Source: Adhaeribacter radiodurans
GTDB lineage: Bacteria > Bacteroidota > Bacteroidia > Cytophagales > Hymenobacteraceae
DNA length: 64,000 bases
Assembly: GCF_014075995.1 (NCBI RefSeq)
Contig: NZ_CP055153.1
Span: forward strand, 2,914,001-2,978,000
Reading direction: 5' to 3'
This document shows positions 43,559 through 52,676 of this stretch, piece after piece (within the stretch, counting starts at the first letter, position 1; every line of letters starts with the position of its first letter). The notes under the pieces are model-generated. The model was not told the DNA's origin and did no database searches. It saw nothing but the letters and a program-made list of their open reading frames with translations. Made by a program: the position numbers and the translations under genes.

Positions 43559-44212
43559 ATGCACACAGATTCGTACCGGCAAAAAGGAATGCGCAAAGTC
43601 TTGGTTAAACTTTTAAAAGAAAAAGGTATAAAAGACGAGCGGGTTTTACGGGCCATTGCTACGGTACCCCGGCATTTATTCTTCGAGAAAATGTTTCTGG
43701 AACATGCTTACCAGGACAAAGCTTTCCCGATTGGCGAAGGCCAAACCATTTCGCAACCGTATACCGTTGCTTACCAAACCGAGCTATTACAGTTAAATTC
43801 CAATGATAAAGTTTTAGAAATTGGAACCGGCTCGGGTTACCAGTGCTGCGTTTTACTTGAAATTACGCCCCATGTATACACCATAGAATACAACGAGGTA
43901 TTATTCCGGAAGGCACTGCAATTTTTTGAGAAAACAGGATTACGCCCCCATACGTACCTGGGCGATGGTTCTGAAGGTTTACCCGTAGAAGCTCCCTTTG
44001 ATAAAATTTTAGTAACAGCCGGGGCTCCGGTTATTCCAAAAAGTTTGCTGGCTCAATTAAAGATAGGCGGTGCCCTAGTTATTCCGGTGGGCGATGAACA
44101 ATCTCAAAAAATGGTGCGCGTGGTGCGCGAAACGCCCGATGAATTTACCCGCGAAGTGTTCGATAGCTTTAAATTTGTGCCATTATTAGGTAAATCTGGC
44201 TGGAATAAATAG
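43559..44212 (+). CDS. pcm: Protein-L-isoaspartate O-methyltransferase
   Basis: A 217-aa repair enzyme that methylates isoaspartyl residues in damaged proteins using S-adenosylmethionine. It has AFPIGEGQTISQPYTVAYQ (about residues 57-75), the substrate loop, and VLEIGTGSGYQCCVLLEI (about 87-104), the SAM motif I. DKILVTAGAPVIP (about 147-159) is motif II. The length matches the family. Monocistronic, in the cytoplasm. Confidence 0.95.
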   Translation: MHTDSYRQKGMRKVLVKLLKEKGIKDERVLRAIATVPRHLFFEKMFLEHAYQDKAFPIGEGQTISQPYTVAYQTELLQLNSNDKVLEIGTGSGYQCCVLLEITPHVYTIEYNEVLFRKALQFFEKTGLRPHTYLGDGSEGLPVEAPFDKILVTAGAPVIPKSLLAQLKIGGALVIPVGDEQSQKMVRVVRETPDEFTREVFDSFKFVPLLGKSGWNK

Positions 44213-44270
44213 GTTGAACATTTTAGGTTGTACGAAACAGGTTCTTGGGTTCATACTTCTAACCAATAAT

Positions 44271-44305
44271 TGGTACTTGGTAGATGGTACCTGGTTAATG
44301 GTATA
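44271..44305. repeat. Heptanucleotide repeat, tggtNNN x5
   Basis: Five 7-base units (tggtact, tggtaga, tggtacc, tggttaa, tggtata) lie between pcm and the thioesterase, just before the thioesterase promoter. The period matches the arrays around nuoI but the core is different (tggt against ctag/tcta). Confidence 0.7.
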
Positions 44306-44318
44306 TGTTAATTTTCGG

Positions 44319-44326
44319 TATCTTTG
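44319..44326 (+). promoter_or_regulatory. -7 promoter element of the thioesterase gene
   Basis: TATCTTTG matches TAnnTTTG and lies 17 bases before the ATG, giving a very short 5' leader, as is common in Bacteroidota. Confidence 0.5.
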
Positions 44327-44343
44327 CGGAATAAAATTGATGT

Positions 44344-44883
44344 ATGACCGTCCGGAAACTGAAAAGCGTTAAAGAATCATTTACCACCATGACCGAATTG
44401 GTATTGCCTAATGATACCAATACCTTAAACAATTTAATGGGCGGCCGGCTGATGCACTGGCTCGATATTGTTTCGGCTATTACGGCGCAGAAACACTCTA
44501 ACCGCATTGTAGTAACGGCTTCGGTAGATAATATTTCGTTTAAACAAGGCATTAAACTGGGCAATGTTATCACCATGGAAGCCCAGGTAACCCGGGCTTT
44601 TAACACTTCTATGGAAGTGCATGTAAATGTGTGGGCCGAAGATATTCCTTCGGGAACTAAAATGAAAAGCAACGAAGCTTTTTTAACTTTTGTGGCTTTA
44701 GATCAAAATGGAACCCCAGTAGATGTGCCGGAAGCAATACCCGAAAACGACGAAGAAAAAAGTTTATACGAAGGCGCTTTGCGGCGCCGGCAACTACGCC
44801 TCGTCCTTGCGGGCCGCATGAAACCCCACGAAGCAAAAGAATTAAAATCTATTTTTAACTTAGACCAAAACGTGACGGAGTAG
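44344..44883 (+). CDS. Hotdog-fold acyl-CoA thioesterase (YciA/ACOT type)
   Basis: A 179-aa hotdog protein that hydrolyses acyl-CoA. The N-terminal part has NTLNNLMGGRLMHWLDIVSA (about residues 25-44), the conserved helix with catalytic-site Asp, then VVTASVDNISFKQGIKLGNV (about 56-75) and VHVNVWAEDIPSG. The C-terminal ~30 residues (RRRQLRLVLAGRMKPHEAKE) are a charged tail seen in this subgroup. The substrate range is unknown. Confidence 0.9.
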   Translation: MTVRKLKSVKESFTTMTELVLPNDTNTLNNLMGGRLMHWLDIVSAITAQKHSNRIVVTASVDNISFKQGIKLGNVITMEAQVTRAFNTSMEVHVNVWAEDIPSGTKMKSNEAFLTFVALDQNGTPVDVPEAIPENDEEKSLYEGALRRRQLRLVLAGRMKPHEAKELKSIFNLDQNVTE

Positions 44884-44942
44884 TTGCAGGTTGATTATTT
44901 TAAGTGGTAGGTTTTAGGTATTTATTATTAAATCTATATTAT

Positions 44943-45503
44943 ATGGCGGAACAGGCAGCAGAACTCAGTTTTTATCAACAGCTTTTTACCGAGCCTTTGT
45001 TTATTCTACCCGAAACGCAAGCCGAGCCAGTTGTTTTTTCAATGCCGGTTATAGAACCCGAACCAATTAGTAAGGCAGAAATAGAAAAATTAGGCAACAC
45101 GGCTCCGGTAAAGAAATATCCTGTTCTGGGAGATAATAAAAAAGGCTTGTTAATATTAGTATCTCAACCTGAGAATGCATTTCAGGAGCTACCCAAAAAT
45201 GAGTTTTTAGTAAAAATTTTAGGAGCAATTAAGTACACGCCCAGCGATGTAGCTTACGTGAATACTTTAAATATAAAACCAATAAATATTTACGAGTTAA
45301 GCAAAGCAGAAAACCTGAAACACTTGATTGTATTCGGGAAAAATATTCTGGACATGACTGCTGATTCACGAGTAGGCTATTACAAACCAGCCAGTATTGG
45401 CCATACTCCTTTGCTAATTGTGGAAGAACTTGAAATTATTGAACGGGATGTAAACAAGAAAAAACAATTGTGGGCCGCTCTGCAAGCTATGTTTTTGAAG
45501 TAA
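44943..45503 (+). CDS. Conserved protein of unknown function, possible HolD-like (psi) subunit
   Basis: A cytoplasmic protein of about 186 aa. I start at ATG 44943 (MAEQAAELSFYQQLF) rather than the earlier in-frame GTG at 44904. A Pro/Glu-rich N-terminal part is followed by an alpha/beta domain with strand GLLILVSQPE, helix LPKNEFLVKILGAIKYTPSD, strands VAYVNT and LKHLIVFGK, and a last helix VNKKKQLWAALQAMFL. This order recalls the psi subunit (HolD) of DNA polymerase III, but the sequence evidence is weak. It could equally be a uracil-glycosylase-like relative or something unrelated. Confidence 0.6.
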   Translation: MAEQAAELSFYQQLFTEPLFILPETQAEPVVFSMPVIEPEPISKAEIEKLGNTAPVKKYPVLGDNKKGLLILVSQPENAFQELPKNEFLVKILGAIKYTPSDVAYVNTLNIKPINIYELSKAENLKHLIVFGKNILDMTADSRVGYYKPASIGHTPLLIVEELEIIERDVNKKKQLWAALQAMFLK

Positions 45504-45832
45504 TTTTAAATCCACTAGCTGAAGCTAGTAGCTATTCAGAAGCTAGTAATTATTTATTATTATTTACTTGCCAAACAATAGATGGCTTGCCTCCAGCTTT
45601 AGAGGATGGATGGTAAAACCATAATAGGTGCTACCTGGATAAATTTTCCTTACTAAACAGCTTCTTTAAAACCAATAGCTTAAAAGTTAAATATCTATTG
45701 TTTTTAAACAACAAAGGCCTACTTGAATAGAAGGCCTTTGTTGTTTAATTTAGGTTTGAAAAAGCTTAAATTTTAATTTATAATTTACTAGTTTAATTAA
45801 ACAACCTTTTACTATTTTTTAAAATATTTAGG
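45504..45832. other. Convergent gap with short repeats and a terminator
   Basis: About 330 bases between convergent genes. It holds repeated gaagctagta motifs at about 45521-45550 and the strong hairpin at 45704. No gene is seen. Confidence 0.5.
45704..45748. terminator. Bidirectional terminator
   Basis: A perfect 17-bp stem (45704-45720 with 45732-45748; ttaaacaacaaaggcct) and an 11-nt loop, with T-rich flanks on each side for both strands. Confidence 0.9.
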
Positions 45833-46957
45833 TTAATTTAATAACTCCGCAACTTTAGCCTCCAGTTCCGGGCCGCGTAAATTGCGGGCAATAATTTTAC
45901 CTTCCCGGTCGAGTAACACGGTTTGCGGAATAGCTTGAATGTTATATAACTGAGCGGCGGCACTTTCCCAACCTTTTAAGTCCGACACATGCGGCCAAAC
46001 CAACTGATCTTTTTGGATCGCTCCCAACCATTTATCCCTGGAATTATCCAGCGACACTCCAAAAATTTCAAAACCTTTATCTTTGTACTTATGGTACATG
46101 CGCACTACGTTCGGATTTTCTTGTCGGCAAGGTCCGCACCACGAAGCCCAAAAATCTACTAACACGTATTTTCCTTTGAGCGACGAAAGCGACATGGTTT
46201 TGCCATCGGGCGTAGGAAGCGTAATATCCGGGGCAGCTTTACCAATAGCTAAGGTTTTCAGTGGCTCCAGGCGCTTTATTAATGCTTTCGTATATTGCGA
46301 TTCAGGCTTGCTTTTATTCAACAAAGTAGCCATACTATCAGCAAAGGCAAGGTCCGTTTCAGGGTTAATTAAGTTTAAAGTAGCAAAAGCGGCAACGGCA
46401 GTTTTATCGTGTTGTTTAATAAAGCCTTTAATTACTTTTACGTTGCCTTCCTGTATTTTTTGGTAAGCTTCCTGAATTACTTTCACCGAATCTTCATTAG
46501 CCGATTCAGTTGCTTTCGTAAAACGTTTTTGTAATTGCATACCGGAAGCCTGCATTTTTTCCAGCTTATCGGTTAGTTCTTTAAACAACTGGGCTTCTTC
46601 CGAACCTTTAATGGCGTAGGTTTTATTCAGGTCTTTGGCATCGGCCTCAACCTGAATTTCCTTATTTTCCAGCATAAATAAGATCATGTTCTCGTCGGTA
46701 AGGGAAATCCGGTAAACACTTGGCTCCGTTACTTTGCCTTCGAAAGTAAAAGATCCATCGTTTAAGACGGTTGCTGTGTCGCGGGTAACAAACTGCTTCT
46801 CTCCTAACTCACTCAAGTAAACTTTACCCGAACTCTGGTTATTTAATTTACCGTAAATTTTATAGCTGCCGCTATCTACGCCGTTTTTAGAACCTATTTT
46901 ATTACAGGCTCCTAGCAGCGCAAGCGGTATAAACCCAATTAATATTACTTTTTTCAT
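45833..46957 (-). CDS. TlpA-type thiol-disulfide lipoprotein with DUF4369 domain
   Basis: A 374-aa lipoprotein with lipobox (IPLALLGA followed by Cys17). It has a DUF4369 domain (about residues 30-125: YKIYGKLNNQSSGKVYLSEL), a helical linker (about 125-235) and a thioredoxin fold. The thioredoxin part has the active site VDFWASWCGPCRQENPN (about 267-283) and the cis-proline region AIPQTVLLDREGKI. The CGPC motif suggests a disulfide reductant in the periplasm. Such proteins are abundant in Bacteroidota and the target is unknown. Confidence 0.92.
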   Translation of the reverse strand: MKKVILIGFIPLALLGACNKIGSKNGVDSGSYKIYGKLNNQSSGKVYLSELGEKQFVTRDTATVLNDGSFTFEGKVTEPSVYRISLTDENMILFMLENKEIQVEADAKDLNKTYAIKGSEEAQLFKELTDKLEKMQASGMQLQKRFTKATESANEDSVKVIQEAYQKIQEGNVKVIKGFIKQHDKTAVAAFATLNLINPETDLAFADSMATLLNKSKPESQYTKALIKRLEPLKTLAIGKAAPDITLPTPDGKTMSLSSLKGKYVLVDFWASWCGPCRQENPNVVRMYHKYKDKGFEIFGVSLDNSRDKWLGAIQKDQLVWPHVSDLKGWESAAAQLYNIQAIPQTVLLDREGKIIARNLRGPELEAKVAELLN

Positions 46958-47197
46958 TTCTATAAAAGTTTTTGCACTCCTGCTTCTTGGTAATTTTACT
47001 CAGGTAAGAAAGATAAATCAACATCTGAAATAAAAAGCCAACCCGTTTAAATAACTAAACCAGGTATAATTCTTTATCTCAATTTCGTCAGATCCATAGC
47101 TTAACTTCTAATAAGTTACGTTAGCTGTTAATCAAGTTAATAGTTAAATATCTTTAAATTAGATGTCTAAAAACCGGTTTACTTAGAATGTATTACT

Positions 47198-48655
47198 TTA
47201 TACTTTCTTCAGGCTTTCCTGTAACAATTTGTTTACCGTTTTCGGGTCGGCTTTACCTTTGGTAAGCTTCATGATTTCACCCATAAACATGCCTACCAAG
47301 GCAGTTTTACCCGCTTTGTATTCAACTACTTTTTTAGGATTGCCCGCTAATACCTGATCAATAAACCCTTGTAATTGAGTATCATCTGATTCTTGTATCA
47401 GGTTAAGTTCCTCTGCTACTTGTAACGCCGTTTTCGTCGGATTTTGTATTAATTGCGGGAAAATATTCCGGCTGGCCGCCGTATGATTTACTTTACCGGC
47501 ATCTACCAACCCAATTAAATCAGCTAATTGCTGCGGCTGCAATGGAAATTCGCTCACGGGCAAAGCCAGTTCATTAATGAATGATTTAACGGGTCCCATT
47601 ATCCAGTTCGAAGCAGCTTTGTAATTGGTGGTATATTGGCAAAGATCGTCAAAGTACAAAGCAATTTCTTTTTGGTCGGTTAAAACGCCGGCATCGTAAT
47701 CGGGTAACTGATAATTTTTAGTAAAACGTTCGTAGAGTTCATGCGGTAAAGGCGGCATTTCGGCTTTAATCGTGGTAAGCATTTCTTCCGAAACAAATAC
47801 CGGAGTTAAGTCCGGTTCCGGAAAATACCGGTAATCGTTCATGGTTTCTTTTGAACGCTGGCCGCTGGTTGTTCCGGTTACGGCATCAAAGCCCCGTGTT
47901 TCCGATTCAATAGTTTCGCCGCGTTCCAACATTTCAATTTGGCGCTCAATTTCGTAATCAATGGCACGCTGCACATTCCGGAAAGAGTTCATGTTCTTTA
48001 CCTCTACCTTGGTACCAAATTTTTCGGCTCCTTTCAGCATAACAGACACGTTGGCATCACAACGCAGCGAGCCTTCTTCCATGTTACCATCGCAGATATC
48101 CAGGTAACGAACCAGTTTTTTAATCTCCGTCAGGTAATTATAAGCTTCTTCGGAAGTATGAATATCCGGCTCCGATACAATCTCGATCAGCGGCACCCCC
48201 GCCCGGTTCAGGTCAATGAGCGATTCGGTTTCGCCGGCTAAGTGCATGGATTTACCCGCATCTTCTTCCATGTGAATACGGGTAATGCCAATGCGTTTTT
48301 CGCCCTGGCTGGTTTGTATGTACACGTAACCTTCCCGGCAAATGGGTGTTTTATCCTGGGTAATCTGGTAGCCTTTTGGCAAATCCGGGTAGAAATAGTT
48401 TTTGCGGGCAAATATATTCTGACGGGTGATTTGGCAGTTAGTAGCTAAGCCCATTTTAATGGCATAGTCAACGGCTTTTAGATTAGCTTTTGGCAAAGTA
48501 CCCGGGTGGCCCAGAGTAATAACGCTGATGTTGGTATTCGGCAAAGTGCCGTACTCCGTAGAGTCGGAAGCAAACATTTTGCTTTCGGTCAGTAATTGAG
48601 CGTGTACTTCTAAACCAATAATCGGCTGATATTTTTCTCGCAAATTTTCTTCCAT
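47198..48655 (-). CDS. gatB: Asp-tRNA(Asn)/Glu-tRNA(Gln) amidotransferase subunit B
   Basis: GatB is the kinase/transamidation subunit that, with GatA and GatC, turns Glu-tRNA(Gln) into Gln-tRNA(Gln). The ~485-aa protein has QPIIGLEVHAQLLTESKMFA near the start, RKNYFYPDLPKGYQITQDKT (about residues 79-98), DLNRAGVPLIEIVSEPDI, and the C-terminal tRNA-binding tail domain ending in VNKLLQESLKKV. I start at MEENLREKYQ; an in-frame ATG 27 bases upstream exists. gatA and gatC are not in this window. Confidence 0.96.
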   Translation of the reverse strand: MEENLREKYQPIIGLEVHAQLLTESKMFASDSTEYGTLPNTNISVITLGHPGTLPKANLKAVDYAIKMGLATNCQITRQNIFARKNYFYPDLPKGYQITQDKTPICREGYVYIQTSQGEKRIGITRIHMEEDAGKSMHLAGETESLIDLNRAGVPLIEIVSEPDIHTSEEAYNYLTEIKKLVRYLDICDGNMEEGSLRCDANVSVMLKGAEKFGTKVEVKNMNSFRNVQRAIDYEIERQIEMLERGETIESETRGFDAVTGTTSGQRSKETMNDYRYFPEPDLTPVFVSEEMLTTIKAEMPPLPHELYERFTKNYQLPDYDAGVLTDQKEIALYFDDLCQYTTNYKAASNWIMGPVKSFINELALPVSEFPLQPQQLADLIGLVDAGKVNHTAASRNIFPQLIQNPTKTALQVAEELNLIQESDDTQLQGFIDQVLAGNPKKVVEYKAGKTALVGMFMGEIMKLTKGKADPKTVNKLLQESLKKV

Positions 48656-48779
48656 CGTGTCATTAATAGCCAGCATCTGCACTACCTAATACTGGATTAT
48701 TTTATATTAAAATAGATAAATTTAATTAAATTAAAAGCTTTAAGCAAACAATTATAACCTCCTGATAAAGAAGATCTAA

Positions 48780-51422
48780 TTATTTTGCCAGTAAACTTTT
48801 TACTAGCTCTGCCGCTTTGCCGGGGATAGCAGCTAAACCACTTGTTTCTTTACCACCGGCGGTAGCATAAAACGGCTGACCACCTCCACCACCTTTTATT
48901 TCTTTGGCTAATTCTTTAACCAGATTTACGGCATTCAAATTTCGTTCTGCTATCAGATTATCCGAGAGCATTACCGCTAGTTGGGGCTTATTATCAATTT
49001 TAGCAGCTAATATTAAACATAAATTATCACCGGCCGCATTGCGGGTATCAAAGGCTAATTTTTTAAGGTAATTCGAAGAGCTAACCTCCACTTTTTCCGC
49101 AATTAACTTCACGCCAGCTATTTCCTGGCTTTTACTTAATAAGGTATCTTTAAGGGTAGTGAGTTGCTTTAACTCAAATTGCTCTAATTGCTTTCTTAAA
49201 GAATTATTTTCAGAAAGTAATTTTTCTATGGCCGCTGTAAGGTTTGTTTGGGCACCCAAAGCCTCCTTTACAGACTCTAATTGTTCCAATTGGTTATTTA
49301 TATAATCTTGAGCCTGATCAGCGGTATACGCCTCAATGCGCCGAACGCCGGCAGCTACCGAACTCTCCGAAACTATTTTTAGTAAACCAATCTCGCCGGT
49401 ATTGGGTACGTGGGTTCCCCCGCACAATTCTACGGAGTAATTTTTATCAAAAGTTATTACCCGAACAAATTCCCCGTACTTTTCGCCAAATAAGGCCATT
49501 GCTCCAAGTTGTTTGGCTTCGGCAATAGGTACGTTACGTTTTTCGTCTAGAGGAATGCTCTGCCGGATATGCTGGTTCGCAATGGCTTCAATATCCCGCA
49601 ATTGACTTTCGGTTACTTTAGTAAAATGCGAAAAGTCGAAACGTAATAATTTATCATTTACCAAAGAACCTTTCTGGGCCACGTGCGTGCCGAGTACTTC
49701 GCGTAAAGCCGCGTGCAGTAAATGCGTAGCTGAATGGTTTTTCTGAATCAGGCGGCGACGCTCTTCATCTACCCGGGCCAATACGGGCACTTCCATATCC
49801 AAAGGCAAGTCGGCGGTAATATGAATAATAAGGTCGTTTTCTTTTTTAGTATCGAGAACTTTTACCTTACTTAAGTCTGATTCTAAAAATCCAGTGTCTC
49901 CCACCTGACCGCCACTTTCGGCGTAAAAAGGTGTCCGGTCGAGCACAATCTGGTACTCGGTTTTATTTTTGGTTTTTACCTGCCGGTATTTTACAATGCG
50001 GGCTTCGGTGGAAATTGCATCATAACCCATAAATTCCGTCGGTACATCATCGCCCACCAGTATCCAATCGCCCTGTTCTGTTTGCGCTGCGTTTCGCGAA
50101 CGATTTTTCTGAGCCTGCATTTCTATCTCAAACCCTTCCTCATCCACTGAAAAACCATTTTCTTTGGCAATTAGAGCAGTTAAATCGGCCGGAAAACCAA
50201 AAGTGTCATATAATTCAAAAGCTGTTTTCCCATCAATTCGGTTTTGGTTTCCTTTAAAGGTCTCATTTAAAGAATCCAAGCGCTTCAACCCATTTTCCAG
50301 CGTCCGCAAGAAAGCCAGTTCTTCTTCTTCAATTACCCGTTGCACAAAAGCCTGTTGCGCTTTTAGCTCGGGGAAAATATGCGCTAGCTGATCAGCTAAA
50401 ACCGGTACCATTTGGTACAGGAAAGGCTTTTTAAAATTTAAGAAAGTAAAAGCATAACGCACCGCTCTACGTAAAATCCGGCGGATTACGTAACCGGCTT
50501 TGTTATTGGACGGTAGCTGACCATCGGCAATGGCAAAGGCAATGGCCCGAATATGATCAGATAATACCCGGATCGCAATGTCGGTTTTCTCATTATCCTC
50601 GTATTTCACACCGGCTTGTTCGGCCACAAACTGAATCATGGGCTGGAAAACATCGGTGTCGTAATTGGATTGTTTGCCCTGAACAGCCATGCACAAACGC
50701 TCGAAGCCCATGCCCGTATCTACGTGTTGCGCAGGGAGTTTCACCAAAGATCCATCGGCCAAACGGTTAAATTCCATGAACACGTTATTCCAGATTTCCA
50801 CTACCTGCGGATGATCATTATTTACGAGTTCTTTACCGGGTGTTTTAGCTACTTCTTCTTCAGAACGCAGGTCAATGTGAATTTCGGAACAAGGACCACA
50901 AGGGCCGGTGTCGCCCATTTCCCAGAAGTTGTCTTTTTTAGAACCGAACAATATGCGGTCTTCCCCACCCAGAATTTTCTTCCAAATTTTAAATGCATCT
51001 TCATCGGCCGGTAAACCGTCTTTCTCGTCGCCACCAAAAACGCTAACGTACATGCGTTCTTTGGGTAGGTTGTATACGTCGGTGAGCAGTTCCCAGGCCC
51101 AGGGCAAAGCTTCTTTTTTAAAGTAATCGCCGAACGACCAATTGCCCAGCATTTCGAACATGGTGTGGTGGTAGGTGTCGTAACCCACTTCTTCCAGGTC
51201 GTTGTGCTTACCAGAGACCCGCAAACATTTTTGGGTATTGGCTACCCGTGGCCAAGGTGCGGGCTTGTTGCCTAAAAAGTAATCTTTAAACTGGTTCATA
51301 CCCGCATTCGTGAACATGAGGGTAGGATCGTCTTTTACTACAATAGGCGCCGACGGTACAATATGGTGTTTTTTGGAAGCAAAAAAATCAAGAAACTTTT
51401 GTCTGATCTCCGAAGAATTCAT
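48780..51422 (-). CDS. alaS: Alanyl-tRNA synthetase
   Basis: An 880-aa AlaRS that charges tRNA(Ala). The catalytic class II core (residues 1-250) has LMFTNAGMNQFKDYFLG and HTMFEMLGNWSFGDYFKKE. The tRNA-binding domain follows to about 460. The editing domain has the zinc motif HSATHLLHAALR (about 562-573) and ELCGGTHVPNTGEIG (about 660-674). The C-Ala domain carries GGGGGQPFYATAGG near residue 846. The length and all motifs are normal. Confidence 0.98.
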   Translation of the reverse strand: MNSSEIRQKFLDFFASKKHHIVPSAPIVVKDDPTLMFTNAGMNQFKDYFLGNKPAPWPRVANTQKCLRVSGKHNDLEEVGYDTYHHTMFEMLGNWSFGDYFKKEALPWAWELLTDVYNLPKERMYVSVFGGDEKDGLPADEDAFKIWKKILGGEDRILFGSKKDNFWEMGDTGPCGPCSEIHIDLRSEEEVAKTPGKELVNNDHPQVVEIWNNVFMEFNRLADGSLVKLPAQHVDTGMGFERLCMAVQGKQSNYDTDVFQPMIQFVAEQAGVKYEDNEKTDIAIRVLSDHIRAIAFAIADGQLPSNNKAGYVIRRILRRAVRYAFTFLNFKKPFLYQMVPVLADQLAHIFPELKAQQAFVQRVIEEEELAFLRTLENGLKRLDSLNETFKGNQNRIDGKTAFELYDTFGFPADLTALIAKENGFSVDEEGFEIEMQAQKNRSRNAAQTEQGDWILVGDDVPTEFMGYDAISTEARIVKYRQVKTKNKTEYQIVLDRTPFYAESGGQVGDTGFLESDLSKVKVLDTKKENDLIIHITADLPLDMEVPVLARVDEERRRLIQKNHSATHLLHAALREVLGTHVAQKGSLVNDKLLRFDFSHFTKVTESQLRDIEAIANQHIRQSIPLDEKRNVPIAEAKQLGAMALFGEKYGEFVRVITFDKNYSVELCGGTHVPNTGEIGLLKIVSESSVAAGVRRIEAYTADQAQDYINNQLEQLESVKEALGAQTNLTAAIEKLLSENNSLRKQLEQFELKQLTTLKDTLLSKSQEIAGVKLIAEKVEVSSSNYLKKLAFDTRNAAGDNLCLILAAKIDNKPQLAVMLSDNLIAERNLNAVNLVKELAKEIKGGGGGQPFYATAGGKETSGLAAIPGKAAELVKSLLAK

Positions 51423-51756
51423 TTATACTCTTTAAGTCTTTATTCAAGTTTGTAGACGAATCGTATTGTTTATCAGCAAAAAATAATTCAATTTCGCTTA
51501 GAACAATGCTTTTCACCCAAGCGTATCGTTATGGGTGTCGGCAAAAGTAGTATTTTTTAAAATTAATCGGTAACCTTATTCTGATTTTTACCCGCAGTGG
51601 TTTTGCTTTTAAATCATTTACATTCAGAAGGTAAAATCTTATGGGTTGTTTTAAGAAGGATGGCGGCAAAGTGAATTAACGTTGAAACTGGTACAACCTA
51701 ACTTTTGCTCAGAATAAATTGCTGAATAATTTCTAACGAAATAATTAAACTGGATT
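51423..51756. other. Divergent region between alaS and the MerR gene
   Basis: A 334-base divergent gap. It contains a probable alaS -7 element on the minus strand (51542-51549). cacccaagcgtatcgttatgggtg (about 51516-51539) can form a short hairpin in the alaS leader (caccc/gggtg). No gene is seen. Confidence 0.4.
51542..51549 (-). promoter_or_regulatory. Probable -7 promoter element of alaS
   Basis: On the minus strand the sequence reads TACTTTTG, matching TAnnTTTG, and would give a leader of about 115 nt. Confidence 0.4.
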
Positions 51757-52095
51757 ATGCCCTTTAAAGAAAAAGATATCGAAAAACAATATTATAGCAT
51801 TGGAGAGGTAGCGGCCATGTTTCAAGTGGCGCCTTCGCTTATTCGTTTCTGGGAATCGGAATTTGAGGTACTAAAACCTAAAAAAAGTAAAAAAGGGAAC
51901 CGGCTGTTTACCAAAACGGATATTGAAAACTTACGTTTGGTGTATCATTTAGTAAAAGAACGCGGCTTTACGATACAGGGAGCACGGGAAGTATTAAAGA
52001 ACCGGTCCGTACAAACCAAAGACAAAGTAGAAATTATTAAATCTTTGGAAAAAATTCGTGAATTTTTGGTTAGTGTAAAAAGTGAGTTGAGTTAG
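51757..52095 (+). CDS. MerR-family transcriptional regulator
   Basis: A 112-aa DNA-binding protein with an N-terminal MerR winged helix-turn-helix (YYSIGEVAAMFQVAPSLIRF, about residues 11-30), the wing (SKKGNRLFTKTDIENLRL), and a C-terminal helix (KDKVEIIKSLEKIREFLVSV) for dimerisation. There is no effector-binding domain or cysteine set, so it is not a typical metal sensor. Short MerR proteins of this kind are conserved in Bacteroidota. Confidence 0.92.
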   Translation: MPFKEKDIEKQYYSIGEVAAMFQVAPSLIRFWESEFEVLKPKKSKKGNRLFTKTDIENLRLVYHLVKERGFTIQGAREVLKNRSVQTKDKVEIIKSLEKIREFLVSVKSELS

Positions 52096-52134
52096 TATTA
52101 TTGGCTGAATATTTACTAAAACAATTAAAAAAAG

Positions 52135-52159
52135 AATGGCTCCCTAAAAAGGAGCCATT
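52135..52159. terminator. Bidirectional terminator
   Basis: A 9-bp perfect stem (aatggctcc with ggagccatt), loop ctaaaaa, A-rich before and T-rich after. It lies between convergent genes. Confidence 0.75.
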
Positions 52160-52167
52160 TAAATAAA

Positions 52168-52374
52168 TTAAGAAATTTTATTTTGGCGACCGAGTATAAT
52201 GCCGTAAATGAGTAGCCCAGCGGCCCCGGCAAATACCAAATATTGTTTGTTGCGGTTCGAAAGCGAATTATAATAATCTAAACCAAACTTACCCGGATTT
52301 TTTACGGCGTCCATTATGGCGGTCGGGTTTTTAATTAAATCGGCTAATTTATTCTGCACTTGTGAAGTTTCCAT
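52168..52374 (-). CDS. Small membrane protein (68 aa)
   Basis: A 68-aa protein with an amphipathic N-terminal part (NKLADLIKNPTAIMDAVKNP) and one C-terminal transmembrane helix (QYLVFAGAAGLLIYGIILG) followed by a basic end. It sits behind a shared terminator, opposite the MerR gene. I recognise no family and the function is unknown. The strong helix and good spacing support a real gene. Confidence 0.65.
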   Translation of the reverse strand: METSQVQNKLADLIKNPTAIMDAVKNPGKFGLDYYNSLSNRNKQYLVFAGAAGLLIYGIILGRQNKIS

Positions 52375-52615
52375 AGTTTCTATTTTTTAATGCGGTAATG
52401 CTTACGTGAAACCGATGCTTACGTTAATCTAATACCTATAATATTTAATTTTTTATCCTTAATAGCTTAAAAGCAGACTAAATACCGACATCACCGCTTT
52501 ATTTTAGGTATAATCCTCACCCCACTGCTCCTCTTCATTTACTAAATATTACTACTCTTTCTTTTAAGAATTAAAAGCGATTTTAAAATTAAAATTTACC
52601 GTTTTCCTGTTTTGT

Positions 52616-52623
52616 TACTTTTG
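52616..52623 (+). promoter_or_regulatory. -7 promoter element of dprA
   Basis: TACTTTTG matches TAnnTTTG. It lies 53 bases before the TTG start. Confidence 0.4.
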
Positions 52624-52676
52624 CAATTTTCCTGCGTAAACGGGTTTTAATCTAAAGTATTTAAACAGACACTCAA

